Positions 1 to 8,367 of a stretch of DNA of 64,000 nt are shown piece after piece. This stretch comes from Chloroflexota bacterium. GTDB taxonomy: Bacteria > Chloroflexota > Ktedonobacteria > Ktedonobacterales > Ktedonobacteraceae. Under the pieces are notes generated by a model. The model did no database searches and was not told where the DNA came from. It was given only the letters and a program-made list of their open reading frames with translations. The translations under genes and the position numbers were made by a program. Numbering within the stretch: the first letter of the stretch is position 1; the number at the start of each line of letters is the position of its first letter. The stretch covers positions 1 to 64,000 of the forward strand of contig CADDYT010000009.1 in assembly GCA_902810755.1 (NCBI GenBank), in the 5' to 3' direction.

Positions 1-3
1 CCA

Positions 4-164
4 GGCAGGCCACCCGCCAGGGGTGGCCCTACTCTCCACGGGCGGCTCGTGCCGCTGGTGGAACTGCCGTCTATAGTAGGGCCACCCCTGGCGGGTGGCC
101 TGCCCGCCGCGGCATCGGGGGCCTGCCTGGCGCTCGCACTGGCTTCAAGTAACGCCTATGGGGC
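4..164. repeat. Family A palindromic repeat with tail (copy A1)
   Basis: Perfect 30-bp inverted repeat: 4-33 is the reverse complement of 75-104, with a 41-nt spacer. The arm core is GGGTGGCCCTACT. A 24-bp tail at 141-164 (GGCTTCAAGTAACGCCTATG..) recurs next to copies at 33947 and 52547. The rest of 105-436 holds a family B repeat and no supportable gene. Confidence 0.9.
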
Positions 165-272
165 TGATCCCTTGTGGTGGGCCTGCCTGAACCCCTCGAC
201 TGAGAGGGCCTGCTCATGTTAAAATACAGCCAGCAGATGCTTTGCATGGACTTAATTGGATGCAGTATGCCT

Positions 273-358
273 GTGTCATGCTGAGCGAGGCGAAGTATCC
301 GGTCGATCTATGCCGGGCAACTGGCGGCCCTGGATGCTTCGCTCCACTCAGGATACTA
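273..358. repeat. Family B palindromic repeat (copy B1)
   Basis: Imperfect inverted repeat. The left arm reads GTGTCATGCTGAGCGAGGCG and the right arm GGATGCTTCGCTCCACTCAG. The same core recurs at 4793, 6002, 7168, 14937, 16652, 39893, 53154 and 55213. No ORF of its own; it lies directly upstream of yebC. Confidence 0.75.
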
Positions 359-436
359 TGGGCAAAATGAGTTCTCAAGAGCAGAGGATGCATTTTATTC
401 AGATATATCTTTGAAGTAAGGTAGGGAGAAGGAAAT

Positions 437-1198
437 ATGTCAGGACATTCAAAGTGGGCGCAGATCCGGCGCTCAAAGGGCGTGAATGATGCGCGCAGGG
501 GACAGCTGTTCACGCGACTGGGCCGTGAAATTGTGGTGGCCGTGCGCGAGGGCGGCAGCGGCGATATTAATGCGAATTACCGCCTGCGTATGGCGGTGCA
601 GCGCGCCCGCGACGCGAATATGCCGATGGAGAACATTGAGCGCACCATTAAGCGCGCGCTCGGCGGCGGCGAAGGGTCCGCGCTGGAAGAGATCACGTAT
701 GAGGGCTATGGCCCCGGCGGCACAGCTATGCTGGTGCAGACAATGACGGAGAACCGCAACCGCACGGTGGCCGAGGTGCGCAACGCCTTCAGCCGCAACG
801 GCGGGAACCTGGGTGAGAATGGCTGCGTCGACTGGCTGTTCGAGGCCACCGGCATCATCGAGGTGGAACTGGCGGGCAAAGATGTCGACGAGCTGACGCT
901 GGAAGCCATTGATCTGGGCGCGACCGATGTTGAGACGGTCAGCGCCGATGACGAGGTTCTCACCATCTACACGGAGCCGACGGACCTTGAGCGCATTCGG
1001 CAGGCGCTGGAGGCGAAAAAGTACCGCGTGGTGAAGGCAGAGAGTACGATGCTGCCCAAGACAAAGGTCGAGCTGACGGATGAGAAGACGGCTCACCAGC
1101 TTATGCGCCTGGTGGAAAAGCTCGAAGACCTGGATGATGTGCAGAACGTATATACCAACGCGGACTTCCCCGAAGCGTTCGCCGCGTCCTATGAGTAA
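437..1198 (+). CDS. yebC: YebC/PmpR-family regulatory protein
   Basis: A 253-residue protein with the hallmark N-terminus MSGHSKWAQIRRSKG followed by the KR-rich segment and the long alpha/beta domain typical of the YebC/TACO1 family (usual length 240-250). Family members act as transcriptional regulators (PmpR) or as translation factors relieving ribosome stalling at proline tracts; which applies cannot be told from sequence. The start is set by a purine-rich ribosome site (GGGAGAAGG) 8 nt upstream. It is followed by ruvC and ruvA in the same orientation, the common yebC-ruvC-ruvA layout, with a 69-nt gap to ruvC. Confidence 0.96.
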   Translation: MSGHSKWAQIRRSKGVNDARRGQLFTRLGREIVVAVREGGSGDINANYRLRMAVQRARDANMPMENIERTIKRALGGGEGSALEEITYEGYGPGGTAMLVQTMTENRNRTVAEVRNAFSRNGGNLGENGCVDWLFEATGIIEVELAGKDVDELTLEAIDLGATDVETVSADDEVLTIYTEPTDLERIRQALEAKKYRVVKAESTMLPKTKVELTDEKTAHQLMRLVEKLEDLDDVQNVYTNADFPEAFAASYE

Positions 1199-1267
1199 GC
1201 AGTTGACGGTGCGCCAGGAAAGCCATAGTGGCAGGCGCGGGCTGGCAGAGCAAGGAGGAAGATGACG

Positions 1268-1798
1268 ATGATCCCGCAAGCTTCGCACGGCCCGCGCATC
1301 ACCCTGGGCATCGACCCCGGTACGGCCATCGTGGGCTATGCGGTGATCGAGGCGCAGGGGAGTACGTTGCGCATGCTGGCCTGTGATGTCATCACCACTC
1401 CGGCGCGCACGCCGCTTTCACAGCGTCTCCAGCGTATTTATCAGGGTTTGAGCGAGGTCATCGCCACCTATCACCCGCAGGAGGCGGCGATGGAGGAGCT
1501 ATTTTTCGCGAAGAATGCGCGCACCGCTATGACGGTCGGGCAGGCGCGCGGCGTGGCCATGCTGGCGCTGGCAAACAACGGCCTCTCGATTGCCGAATAT
1601 ACGCCCAAACAGGTCAAGCTGGCCGTCACCGGCTATGGAGGCGCAGACAAACACCAGGTAGGCGAGATGGTACGCATCCTGCTCGGCCTTGCCGCTGTCC
1701 CGAAACCGGATGACGCCGCAGATGCCGCCGCCATCGCCATCTGTCACCTGAACACGGCAAGTTATAGCCACGAAGACTTTTTACAGATACGCTCATAA
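1268..1798 (+). CDS. ruvC: Crossover junction endodeoxyribonuclease RuvC
   Basis: Holliday-junction resolvase with an RNase H-like fold that nicks junctions processed by RuvAB. Visible: the first catalytic Asp in LGIDPGTAIVGYAVIE, an EELFFAKN segment carrying the second acidic residue, and a C-terminal KPDDAADAAAIAICH block with the last two acidic residues. Length is about 176 residues, normal for RuvC. Two ATG codons compete: 1262 lies only 3 nt after AGGAGG (1253-1258), while 1268 lies 9 nt after it, so 1268 is preferred. Followed by ruvA after 12-18 nt; ruvB is not in the window. Confidence 0.96.
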   Translation: MIPQASHGPRITLGIDPGTAIVGYAVIEAQGSTLRMLACDVITTPARTPLSQRLQRIYQGLSEVIATYHPQEAAMEELFFAKNARTAMTVGQARGVAMLALANNGLSIAEYTPKQVKLAVTGYGGADKHQVGEMVRILLGLAAVPKPDDAADAAAIAICHLNTASYSHEDFLQIRS

Positions 1799-1816
1799 AG
1801 ATTACTGGTTTTGAAA

Positions 1817-2407
1817 ATGATTACAAACATTCATGGAATTCTTGAGGCACGCAAAGCTGACTCGGCCATTATTCGCGTTGGCGGCTTCAGCCTGCGCGTC
1901 TTTGCCCCTGCGCTCACCCTGAATACGCTGGGTGAGGTCGGCGCGGAAGTCTCACTGCATACCCATTTTCACATGCGCGAAGACGGCATCGCCCTCTATG
2001 GTTTTGCCAACGAGGAGGAGCGCGACGCCTTTGAGCAGTTGATTGGCGTCAGCGGAGTCGGGCCGAAGGTGGCGCTGGCATTACTTTCGGTTATGGATGC
2101 GCGCACCCTGTTCCGGGCGATTGCCGAGGGAGATGAGAAGCGACTGGCCCTGGTGCCGGGCGTCGGCAAGCGGACTGCTGAGCGATTAGTACTAGAGTTG
2201 AAGCGAAAACTGCCTGCGCTTGCCCAGATAAGCCCTGCTGGTGTATACTCATCAAGCAAGATGCAATCCGAGGTACTGGAAGCGTTGATGGGTCTGGGTT
2301 TCACAGCCGCAGAGGCGCAAAAGGCGCTGGCGAAAATTCCGCAGGATCAGGAGATGACGCTGGAGCAGCAAATTACCTACGCCCTCCGCTCCTTTGCCCG
2401 GGAATAA
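1817..2407 (+). CDS. ruvA: Holliday junction DNA helicase subunit RuvA
   Basis: DNA-binding subunit of the RuvAB branch-migration complex. The N-terminal OB domain begins MITNIHGILEA; two helix-hairpin-helix motifs follow (LIGVSGVGPKVALALL and LALVPGVGKRTAERLV), then a C-terminal helical RuvB-contacting domain (SEVLEALMGLGFTAAEAQKA). The reading frame is open from a TTG at 1811, but family members begin with Met-Ile at the OB strand, so ATG 1817 is chosen. It closes the yebC-ruvC-ruvA run; the next gene starts 24 nt later and is probably co-transcribed. Confidence 0.96.
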   Translation: MITNIHGILEARKADSAIIRVGGFSLRVFAPALTLNTLGEVGAEVSLHTHFHMREDGIALYGFANEEERDAFEQLIGVSGVGPKVALALLSVMDARTLFRAIAEGDEKRLALVPGVGKRTAERLVLELKRKLPALAQISPAGVYSSSKMQSEVLEALMGLGFTAAEAQKALAKIPQDQEMTLEQQITYALRSFARE

Positions 2408-2431
2408 CAAATCTCGTCTCTGGAGGATGCG

Positions 2432-4789
2432 ATGGCAACGGACCAATTGCTGCCACCCGCGTGCGCTTTTGCACAGTCTATCCTGGTAGAATATGCCCAG
2501 GACCCGGAAGCCGTACCCGAAGAAGCCGTAGAGGCGGCCCAGCTGCATATCGCCACCTGCGCCCGTTGCCAGGGACAGGAAACCGGCACGAATGGCGCAA
2601 CATCATCGAAGAAGAGAAAAACACGCCGCAAAACCGGCGCCGGTTCGTCCGACTCCTCCGAACATACAAAAGGCGCCACACAAACGCTTGTCGCCGAATC
2701 CGCAGCTTCCGCACCACCCGCAAAGGCTACGCCGGTGACGGCGCAAACGCCATCTATTAGCCAGGAGCCTTCACTCCAAACCATATCAGCTACACCGGTT
2801 CCATCGACATCACCGGCTCCTCCCGCGCCTGCCGCTCATAAATTAGATATTGCGGTGGATGGAGGGCCGATCGATTGCCAGCAGTGCCGCCAGTTGCTGC
2901 CGGAATACGCGGAGGCGATGGATGATAACCAGAGTATCGCCTCGCTCTACCCGGAAGTGCAGGAACACCTGCTCACCTGCGAAAGCGGCTGCCTGGTGCT
3001 GCTGGATATCTACCGACAGGAGGCGAAGGCCATGCGCAAGTATCGCCGCCGCCCGGTGCGCAATCCCTTCAGCGCCATCTGGTGGGAGTTGACGGGCTTC
3101 TTTCGCGGCGGACATGTTCCGATGTCGCCTATGGCTCTCTCGTATGGCACGCTGCTCCTGCTGCTGCTCGTGGCCTCGCTGAGTTCCTACCTGGCGATAC
3201 GCTGGGATGATGCGCGCTACTATCGCCCGCCTGTCTCTGTTCATACTTTTCCCACACCTGACGGCGTTGGCTTGAGCGATGGATTGAAGGTCTTCGATGC
3301 CTGCAATGCCAGTAGCTACCAGTATAAGCGCGAGGCAGCACAGGCGTTGCGGCAGAACCATGTCTCACAGGCCGATATCCTGTTCTCCTCCGCTCTGAAC
3401 GCGCCGCTTTCCGATACGAGCGGCTGTAGCGGGGCAGAAGCAGCCATCTATGACGAAGATTTGCACGTGCGGCAATCGGGCCACCCCTTTGGGGTGATCG
3501 TGGTGAGCTTCGATAGCGGCCCCGGTAGCGCGAACCCGCAGGGCGGCACCGACCGTCACGCGCTCTACGCCGCCTACACCCAGGAACTGGTCGGCGCGTA
3601 CATCGCGCAGCACCTGTATAACACCGCGCAGATGGCAACGCCGGACGCCCCGCTGCTCTATCTGGTACTGGCAAATACCACCGGAACCGAGCAGGGCGCG
3701 CTACAGATCGCCAGCGCCATTGCTTCAATAGACAACGGGTCTGACCTGCGGCAGGCAGGCTTAGTGGCAAGCGGCAGCCACCCCATGCTGGCGGCGCTTG
3801 GACTGGGACCAAGCAATTTAACCGAAGTTGCGCTGCCCACGCTCTGCCGTGCCGGGGTACCGTTCATCGCGCCAACGGCTACCGGCCTCTTCATCCTCCC
3901 ACTTCTGCAACAGACATCGCTCTATCGCCATTGCGCGCCCGGCTTCTCCTTCATCCGTTTCTCACCCGATGATGCCGCACAGGCGCAGCTTGATGCCTTC
4001 TACGCTTACCGCAGCCTGCACGCGCGCAATGCTGCTATCTTCTACGATCCGAGCAACCCGGCATCGTCCGGCTCGGCGCAGGCGTTCCTGGCAAATTTCC
4101 CGCGCAACAGCGGAGCGCGGGTCGTTGCTCAGGAGACCATCATCTCCACCGGCCTGCTGGATGACAATGGAAACGCGCAGGGGTCACGCGATGATCTGCT
4201 GGCCGGGCTGCATGACGCGCTACAGGCGAAACCGCGTCCCGACCTCATCTTCGCCCCGCTGCTCACCAACGACGTGATTACGCTGGCGCAGGCGATCGCG
4301 CAACTGCCCGCCAACCAGCAGCCGGTGCTGATGATCGCCGGTGAATTTGTGCAGCCCTCCGCCTTGCAGGCGCTGGTTCCCTGGGCGCGCCAGCAGCAAT
4401 TGACGCTGCCGCACATCTTCGTCTCCGCCGCCTCGGCGGCGCGTTCGCCGACCAGCGGCAGCACGTGGCAAAAGCAGTTCTACGCCAGCTTCTGCACCTC
4501 CTTCGCCACGCCCGGTAGCTATTGCAGTGGAGCAGCCGCCCTCGATCAGGGCGCGCTCCTCTTCGCCGACGGCATTGAGGTCGTCCTCAACGCCATCGGG
4601 CCGATCAGCGATATCAACAAAATGCCGACTTCGGCCCAACTGGTGCAGCGGATCAGTAAAGAGAAGCTGGCGGGTGTCAGCGGCACGCTCGCCCTGCATG
4701 CCTACAACAACGTCATTGTGACCAGCAACGCCGCGCGCCCCGTCATCCTCTCCATGCAGCAGGATGGGAGCATTCAGATCGTGGATTGA
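2432..4789 (+). CDS. Membrane-anchored protein: two anti-sigma-type zinc fingers plus periplasmic ligand-binding domain
   Basis: 785 residues. The N-terminal cytoplasmic part holds two putative zinc-binding modules like those of anti-sigma factors: Cys11 with H39-xxx-C43-xx-C46, and C149/C152 with H179-xxx-C183-xxx-C187. They are separated by a low-complexity Lys-rich then Ala/Pro/Thr-rich linker. One transmembrane helix (about 238-257) leads to a roughly 500-residue extracellular region resembling type-1 periplasmic (Leu/Ile/Val-type) binding proteins: paired Rossmann-like lobes with FGVIVVSFDSGPGS, YLVLANTTGTEQG and FIAPTATG segments. By analogy it could sense an extracellular ligand and signal to a sigma factor, but no sigma factor lies nearby. 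Start has TGGAGG 5 nt upstream. Function is inferred. Confidence 0.7.
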   Translation: MATDQLLPPACAFAQSILVEYAQDPEAVPEEAVEAAQLHIATCARCQGQETGTNGATSSKKRKTRRKTGAGSSDSSEHTKGATQTLVAESAASAPPAKATPVTAQTPSISQEPSLQTISATPVPSTSPAPPAPAAHKLDIAVDGGPIDCQQCRQLLPEYAEAMDDNQSIASLYPEVQEHLLTCESGCLVLLDIYRQEAKAMRKYRRRPVRNPFSAIWWELTGFFRGGHVPMSPMALSYGTLLLLLLVASLSSYLAIRWDDARYYRPPVSVHTFPTPDGVGLSDGLKVFDACNASSYQYKREAAQALRQNHVSQADILFSSALNAPLSDTSGCSGAEAAIYDEDLHVRQSGHPFGVIVVSFDSGPGSANPQGGTDRHALYAAYTQELVGAYIAQHLYNTAQMATPDAPLLYLVLANTTGTEQGALQIASAIASIDNGSDLRQAGLVASGSHPMLAALGLGPSNLTEVALPTLCRAGVPFIAPTATGLFILPLLQQTSLYRHCAPGFSFIRFSPDDAAQAQLDAFYAYRSLHARNAAIFYDPSNPASSGSAQAFLANFPRNSGARVVAQETIISTGLLDDNGNAQGSRDDLLAGLHDALQAKPRPDLIFAPLLTNDVITLAQAIAQLPANQQPVLMIAGEFVQPSALQALVPWARQQQLTLPHIFVSAASAARSPTSGSTWQKQFYASFCTSFATPGSYCSGAAALDQGALLFADGIEVVLNAIGPISDINKMPTSAQLVQRISKEKLAGVSGTLALHAYNNVIVTSNAARPVILSMQQDGSIQIVD

Positions 4790-4792
4790 AGC

Positions 4793-4836
4793 AACCCGCT
4801 GTCATGCTTCGCTCTCGCTCAGCATGACAGCGGGTT
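4793..4836. terminator. Family B hairpin between convergent genes (copy B2)
   Basis: A perfect 15-bp stem (4793-4807 with 4822-4836, arm AACCCGCTGTCATGC) with a 14-nt loop lies immediately after the zinc-finger/binding-protein gene and before the convergent APH-fold gene. It uses the family B core. No clear T-run, so a terminator role is inferred from position only. Confidence 0.6.
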
Positions 4837-4881
4837 GCCGGTTTCGTTTGTCAAAGCTCATCGTAGATGCTCACCGGGCAT

Positions 4882-5952
4882 TCAGAGCAGTTGCTCAAGG
4901 GAGAGATACTGCCCGGCCCAGTCACGAAACGTCCAGCTTTCGGGCCACCAGCGTTGATCGACGCTCTGGAAGTATGCCCAGAGGATGGAGCGGTCGAGGA
5001 GCATGTAGACAGGAAAACGCCGGGCAAAGCCGGGACGAAGCGAGGCATGATCCAGATAGCCGCGCAAAAACTCGCGGGCCAGTTGCAAGTCCTCGTTGAG
5101 ATATTCGGCAAGAGGACGTGAGAGATCTGCTTCGCCATCGCCAAAATAGCCTTCCATCAGATCAAATATGCCGCTGACCCGCCAGCCCCCATCGTTTTGA
5201 ACAACAAGGTTGCCTTCTTTGTAGTCCTCCATCACGAAGCATGGTTCAAATGGCTCAGCGAGGGCATCCTGCGCGGCAGCGATGATTTCTTCTACCCAGG
5301 CGATATTATCTAGAGTCGCGGCAGCCTCATGGTGTTCCTGCGCACGAGCAAGGTTATGCCTGAGACAAGACTTCACTCGTTCGCTGTACGAGATGGTCGT
5401 TGGTGGTATGGTCGCAAGCCGGGGATCGGCCTCGACAGGAAAAGGCCAGGCCATTTCGTGAGCCAGATCAAAGGGTTGGACATCTCCAGAATTTGCATCG
5501 TAGCGACCGGAGAAAGGCCATGTCGCCTGCTGCATGTGAGCCAGATTTTCTCCCAGCGCACGAGCAATACCCTTTCTTGCTGCCGGTTCCAGTTGCGCTT
5601 TGACCTGCGGGTCGGCCAGTTGCAACCCCGGCATACGCGGCATGAGCGCGTAGCTCCAGCCAAAGATTTCCGTAGAAACATCGATCAGATACGGCCAGGG
5701 AACAGGGACCTGCGTGCGCTCGTGGAGCAGGCGCGTATAAAATTGCTCGGTGGGGAACTGCCACCAGAAATGGGGATCGCCGCGTAGCACATATTCGCCT
5801 TCCGTACTGCTCACAAAGACATTTTGCCCGAACAGGCCAAAAGGAATCGGCTCCGCGCGAACGAAGCGCCCCAGATTGAAACGGTCAAGTGCGGCCTGAA
5901 ACTGCTCATCAGAGATCAGGCCCAGCCTTTGCGAATATACTTTTGTTGCCAT
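4882..5952 (-). CDS. Aminoglycoside phosphotransferase-fold kinase
   Basis: About 356 residues with the APH/choline-kinase fold. The catalytic loop reads VMEDYKEGNLVV, keeping the Asp and Asn of the usual HGDxxxxN but with Met-Glu in place of His-Gly. The downstream metal-binding Asp is in SGIFDLMEGYFGDGEADLSR. The N-lobe has YVLRGDP and a VPVPWPY strand pair. The start at 5952 follows AGGAG by 7 nt; the frame runs on to 5997 without a ribosome site. It could phosphorylate an antibiotic, a sugar or another small hydroxylated compound; the substrate cannot be read from sequence. Flanked by family B repeats on both sides, so probably monocistronic. Confidence 0.8.
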   Translation of the reverse strand: MATKVYSQRLGLISDEQFQAALDRFNLGRFVRAEPIPFGLFGQNVFVSSTEGEYVLRGDPHFWWQFPTEQFYTRLLHERTQVPVPWPYLIDVSTEIFGWSYALMPRMPGLQLADPQVKAQLEPAARKGIARALGENLAHMQQATWPFSGRYDANSGDVQPFDLAHEMAWPFPVEADPRLATIPPTTISYSERVKSCLRHNLARAQEHHEAAATLDNIAWVEEIIAAAQDALAEPFEPCFVMEDYKEGNLVVQNDGGWRVSGIFDLMEGYFGDGEADLSRPLAEYLNEDLQLAREFLRGYLDHASLRPGFARRFPVYMLLDRSILWAYFQSVDQRWWPESWTFRDWAGQYLSLEQLL

Positions 5953-6001
5953 CAAAAACTCCTGTCCGGTCAACAAGCGCCAGTTATCAAAAACCATCTT
6001 G

Positions 6002-6058
6002 CCGTGTCATGCTGAGTATGGCAAGAGCAGATGCTTCGCTTCACTCAGCATGACACGG
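6002..6058. repeat. Family B palindromic repeat (copy B3)
   Basis: Perfect 16-bp arms: 6002-6017 (CCGTGTCATGCTGAGT) pair with 6043-6058. It lies between thiL (ending at 6071) and the upstream region of the APH-fold gene, where it could act as the thiL 3' hairpin. Confidence 0.8.
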
Positions 6059-6070
6059 GCGAGGCTATTT

Positions 6071-7135
6071 TCAATAGCCAGCCGCCAGGTGATTCCAGCT
6101 TCGTACTTGCAGCGGCTCAACGCGGCCATCAGGGTATACAAGGTGCATACCATCTTGCGCTTCGGTGATGGTGCCGATGGGGGTGACGGGTGTGCCAGTA
6201 GCGGATTGTACGGCCTGCGTGACTGCCTCAACATGAGCGGGGGCGACGGTGAAGAGCAGTTCGTAGTCTTCGCCGCCGTGCAGCGCCCATTGCAAAGGGT
6301 CGAGTCCGGCGGTGGCGGCGATGGCGCGGGCGGCAGGGGAGATGGGAAGTTGGGCCACGTTCACGCGAGCGCCAACGTGGCTGCGCTGGCAGAGGTGGGA
6401 GAGGTCGCCACTCAGGCCGTCGCTGATATCGAGCATGGCGGTGATGATCGATGGGCCAAACCCGGAGAGAACGCGGCCAGCGCGCACGCGCGGCTCTGGC
6501 ATGCACTGGCGCAGACGCGCTGCCTCAAGGGCATGGGGAGGATAGGGCAGGTCGGGATGCAACTGAGCGTAGAGGCCGGCGGCGGGGGCGCCGAGGGAGC
6601 CGGTGACGCAAAGCTTATCGCCCGCACGCGCGCCTCCTCGTGTGATGGCATGGCCGCGCTCAACGGTGCCAAGCAGGGTAATATCGAGGATGAGTTGCTC
6701 GCCCTTGCTCCCCATACTCGCGCCCGTACCGGCGATATTGCCGCCCACAATGGCTGTTGAGAACGCTTCGGCTTCCAGACGCATGCCGTCATAGACCTGC
6801 TCCAACACGTTGAGAGACAGATGGGGCGGGATGATGAGCGAGACCAGGGCATAGCACGGCTGCCCACCCATCGCGGCAATATCGCTCAGGTTGACGGCCA
6901 GCGCCTTGCGTCCAACCTGCTGTGCGCCGCAGCCCTGAAACGTGAAATGCACTCCCTCTACCTGGCTATCAACGGTCGCCAGCAAGAGCCGGTCGCCGCC
7001 GATATCGAGAATAGCGGTATCATCACCCACGCCCAGCACGACGCCGGCCTGCGATGACAGACCCTTTGTCAGCCGGGCGATCAGCGCAAATTCACCTGTT
7101 GGTTCACCCTCGCGTGAAACAGAAATGCCGCTCAC
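6071..7135 (-). CDS. thiL: Thiamine-monophosphate kinase
   Basis: 354 residues; ATP-dependent phosphorylation of thiamine phosphate to thiamine diphosphate. The PurM-like fold is evident: GEFALIARLTKG near the start, the metal-binding VGDDTAILD, then DSQVEGVHF, MGGQPCYALVSL, the KLCVTGSLG segment and the C-terminal GGEDYELLFT. The proposed GTG at 7135 overlaps its own ribosome site (AGGGGAG directly abuts it). An AUU codon at 7126 sits 7 nt after GGAGGT and may be the true start, removing three residues. No other thiamine gene is in the window. Confidence 0.93.
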   Translation of the reverse strand: MSGISVSREGEPTGEFALIARLTKGLSSQAGVVLGVGDDTAILDIGGDRLLLATVDSQVEGVHFTFQGCGAQQVGRKALAVNLSDIAAMGGQPCYALVSLIIPPHLSLNVLEQVYDGMRLEAEAFSTAIVGGNIAGTGASMGSKGEQLILDITLLGTVERGHAITRGGARAGDKLCVTGSLGAPAAGLYAQLHPDLPYPPHALEAARLRQCMPEPRVRAGRVLSGFGPSIITAMLDISDGLSGDLSHLCQRSHVGARVNVAQLPISPAARAIAATAGLDPLQWALHGGEDYELLFTVAPAHVEAVTQAVQSATGTPVTPIGTITEAQDGMHLVYPDGRVEPLQVRSWNHLAAGY

Positions 7136-7167
7136 CTCCCCTTGACCATATACACGATTCTCGCCAG

Positions 7168-7254
7168 TGTGTCATGCTTCGCTCCCCCTCAGCAACTTCT
7201 GCGCGCTACAACCTTTCCACGTTCAGATGCTTCGCTCCCGCTCAACATGAGACG
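7168..7254. repeat. Family B repeat, degenerate (copy B4)
   Basis: Two family B half-sites (GTGTCATGCTTCGCTCCCCC at the left, CAGATGCTTCGCTCCCGCTC at the right) about 45 nt apart, in the gap between thiL and the double GNAT gene. Arms are diverged and do not form one clean stem. Confidence 0.6.
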
Positions 7255-7273
7255 CTCTGTGAGTGCATATCGA

Positions 7274-8218
7274 TTATACCAGCGCGCCGGTTGATGAGAG
7301 CTTGCGTTCAGCCTCAATGTAGGTGGGGCCGACCTCGACGAAGCCCAGGCGACGGTAGAGGTTGACGGCAGGGATGCCGAGTGTCACATAGAGGATGGCA
7401 GAGGCGTAGCCCTGCTCGTGCAGGCGCCGCATAGCTTTGACGACCAGCAACTGGCCGAGGCCGACATGGCGAAAGGTGGGGGCAACTGCCGTGTGACGAA
7501 TACGCGGGATGCCGCGCTCGATGTGAGTCAGCAGGGCGCCAGCCAGGTTGAAGCGGTCGAGGGCATGTTCCACGACATAGCAACTTTCGGGCAGAAAGGG
7601 GCCAAAAGAGCCATCGTAAATGGCGCGCACCTCCGCTCGCCAACCGGCGAGGTCAGGATGGCGGTCATCCGGGCCGCCCGTGTATGCGCGTTGCAGCAAT
7701 GTTCCCACGTGGTCAAGGTCGTCCTCCGTCATCTGGCGCACGCGCAAGGAGGCAGGGATGGGCGGCGGGGGGATGGAGACATTGGTCGAAGCCATCATTC
7801 CCGTGCGGCTGCGCACCTGCTCGAAGCCGGCAGAGGCAAACGAGGCGATATAAGCGGCGGGATAGGTAGCTTCAATATGGCGCATATTGAGTGCGGCGGC
7901 ACGGGCCAGCGCCTCCGTAACGACCTGGGCCGCGACGCTGCCGCCGGCCTCCGGCAAGAGGACCAGGCCATCGAGCTGTGCGGTATCACCCTGCGTGAAG
8001 AAACGCAGCCGCCCGACGGGGGCATCTTCGCGCCAGAGCAGGTAGCGTTGCGCCTGTTGTTCGGGCAACTCTTCTTTATACCGCTCAAGCTGGGCATCTT
8101 CGCTTTCAAAAGGTATCTGATCGGCGCTGCGGCGAGTTACAGCTACCCAGATCGCCGCATCCTCCGGCCCGGCCAGCCGCCATTCAACAGTATTCCGGTT
8201 GGTTTCAGGGTCAAGCAT
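7274..8218 (-). CDS. Tandem-domain GNAT acetyltransferase
   Basis: 314 residues carrying two GNAT domains. The N-terminal half (about 1-140) is diverged. The C-terminal half (about 155-310) has a clear acetyl-CoA site: HTAVAPTFRHVGLGQLLVVK, matching the R/Q-x-x-G-x-G/A loop, followed by a YRRLGFVEVG closing strand. The start has AGGAGG 7 nt upstream. Two-domain GNATs usually keep one catalytic and one structural domain; the substrate is unknown. Divergent from the ABM-domain gene at 8368. Confidence 0.85.
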   Translation of the reverse strand: MLDPETNRNTVEWRLAGPEDAAIWVAVTRRSADQIPFESEDAQLERYKEELPEQQAQRYLLWREDAPVGRLRFFTQGDTAQLDGLVLLPEAGGSVAAQVVTEALARAAALNMRHIEATYPAAYIASFASAGFEQVRSRTGMMASTNVSIPPPPIPASLRVRQMTEDDLDHVGTLLQRAYTGGPDDRHPDLAGWRAEVRAIYDGSFGPFLPESCYVVEHALDRFNLAGALLTHIERGIPRIRHTAVAPTFRHVGLGQLLVVKAMRRLHEQGYASAILYVTLGIPAVNLYRRLGFVEVGPTYIEAERKLSSTGALV

Positions 8219-8367
8219 CGAAAATCCTCCTGGCTCATGCTGCTCGCAAAAAGTACAAGGGCTGGTACAAAAAGGCTTAAAGCTAGGATTCAGGCTCCAA
8301 TACCAGTATACTTAAGAACCGGAACAATCACAAGGCAGGGTGCAAGAAAAGATAGCGAGTTGAAACA

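Noticed and set aside
473..1288. Minus-strand open frame opposite yebC
   Set aside because: Shadow of yebC; His/Arg/Leu-rich and without homology.
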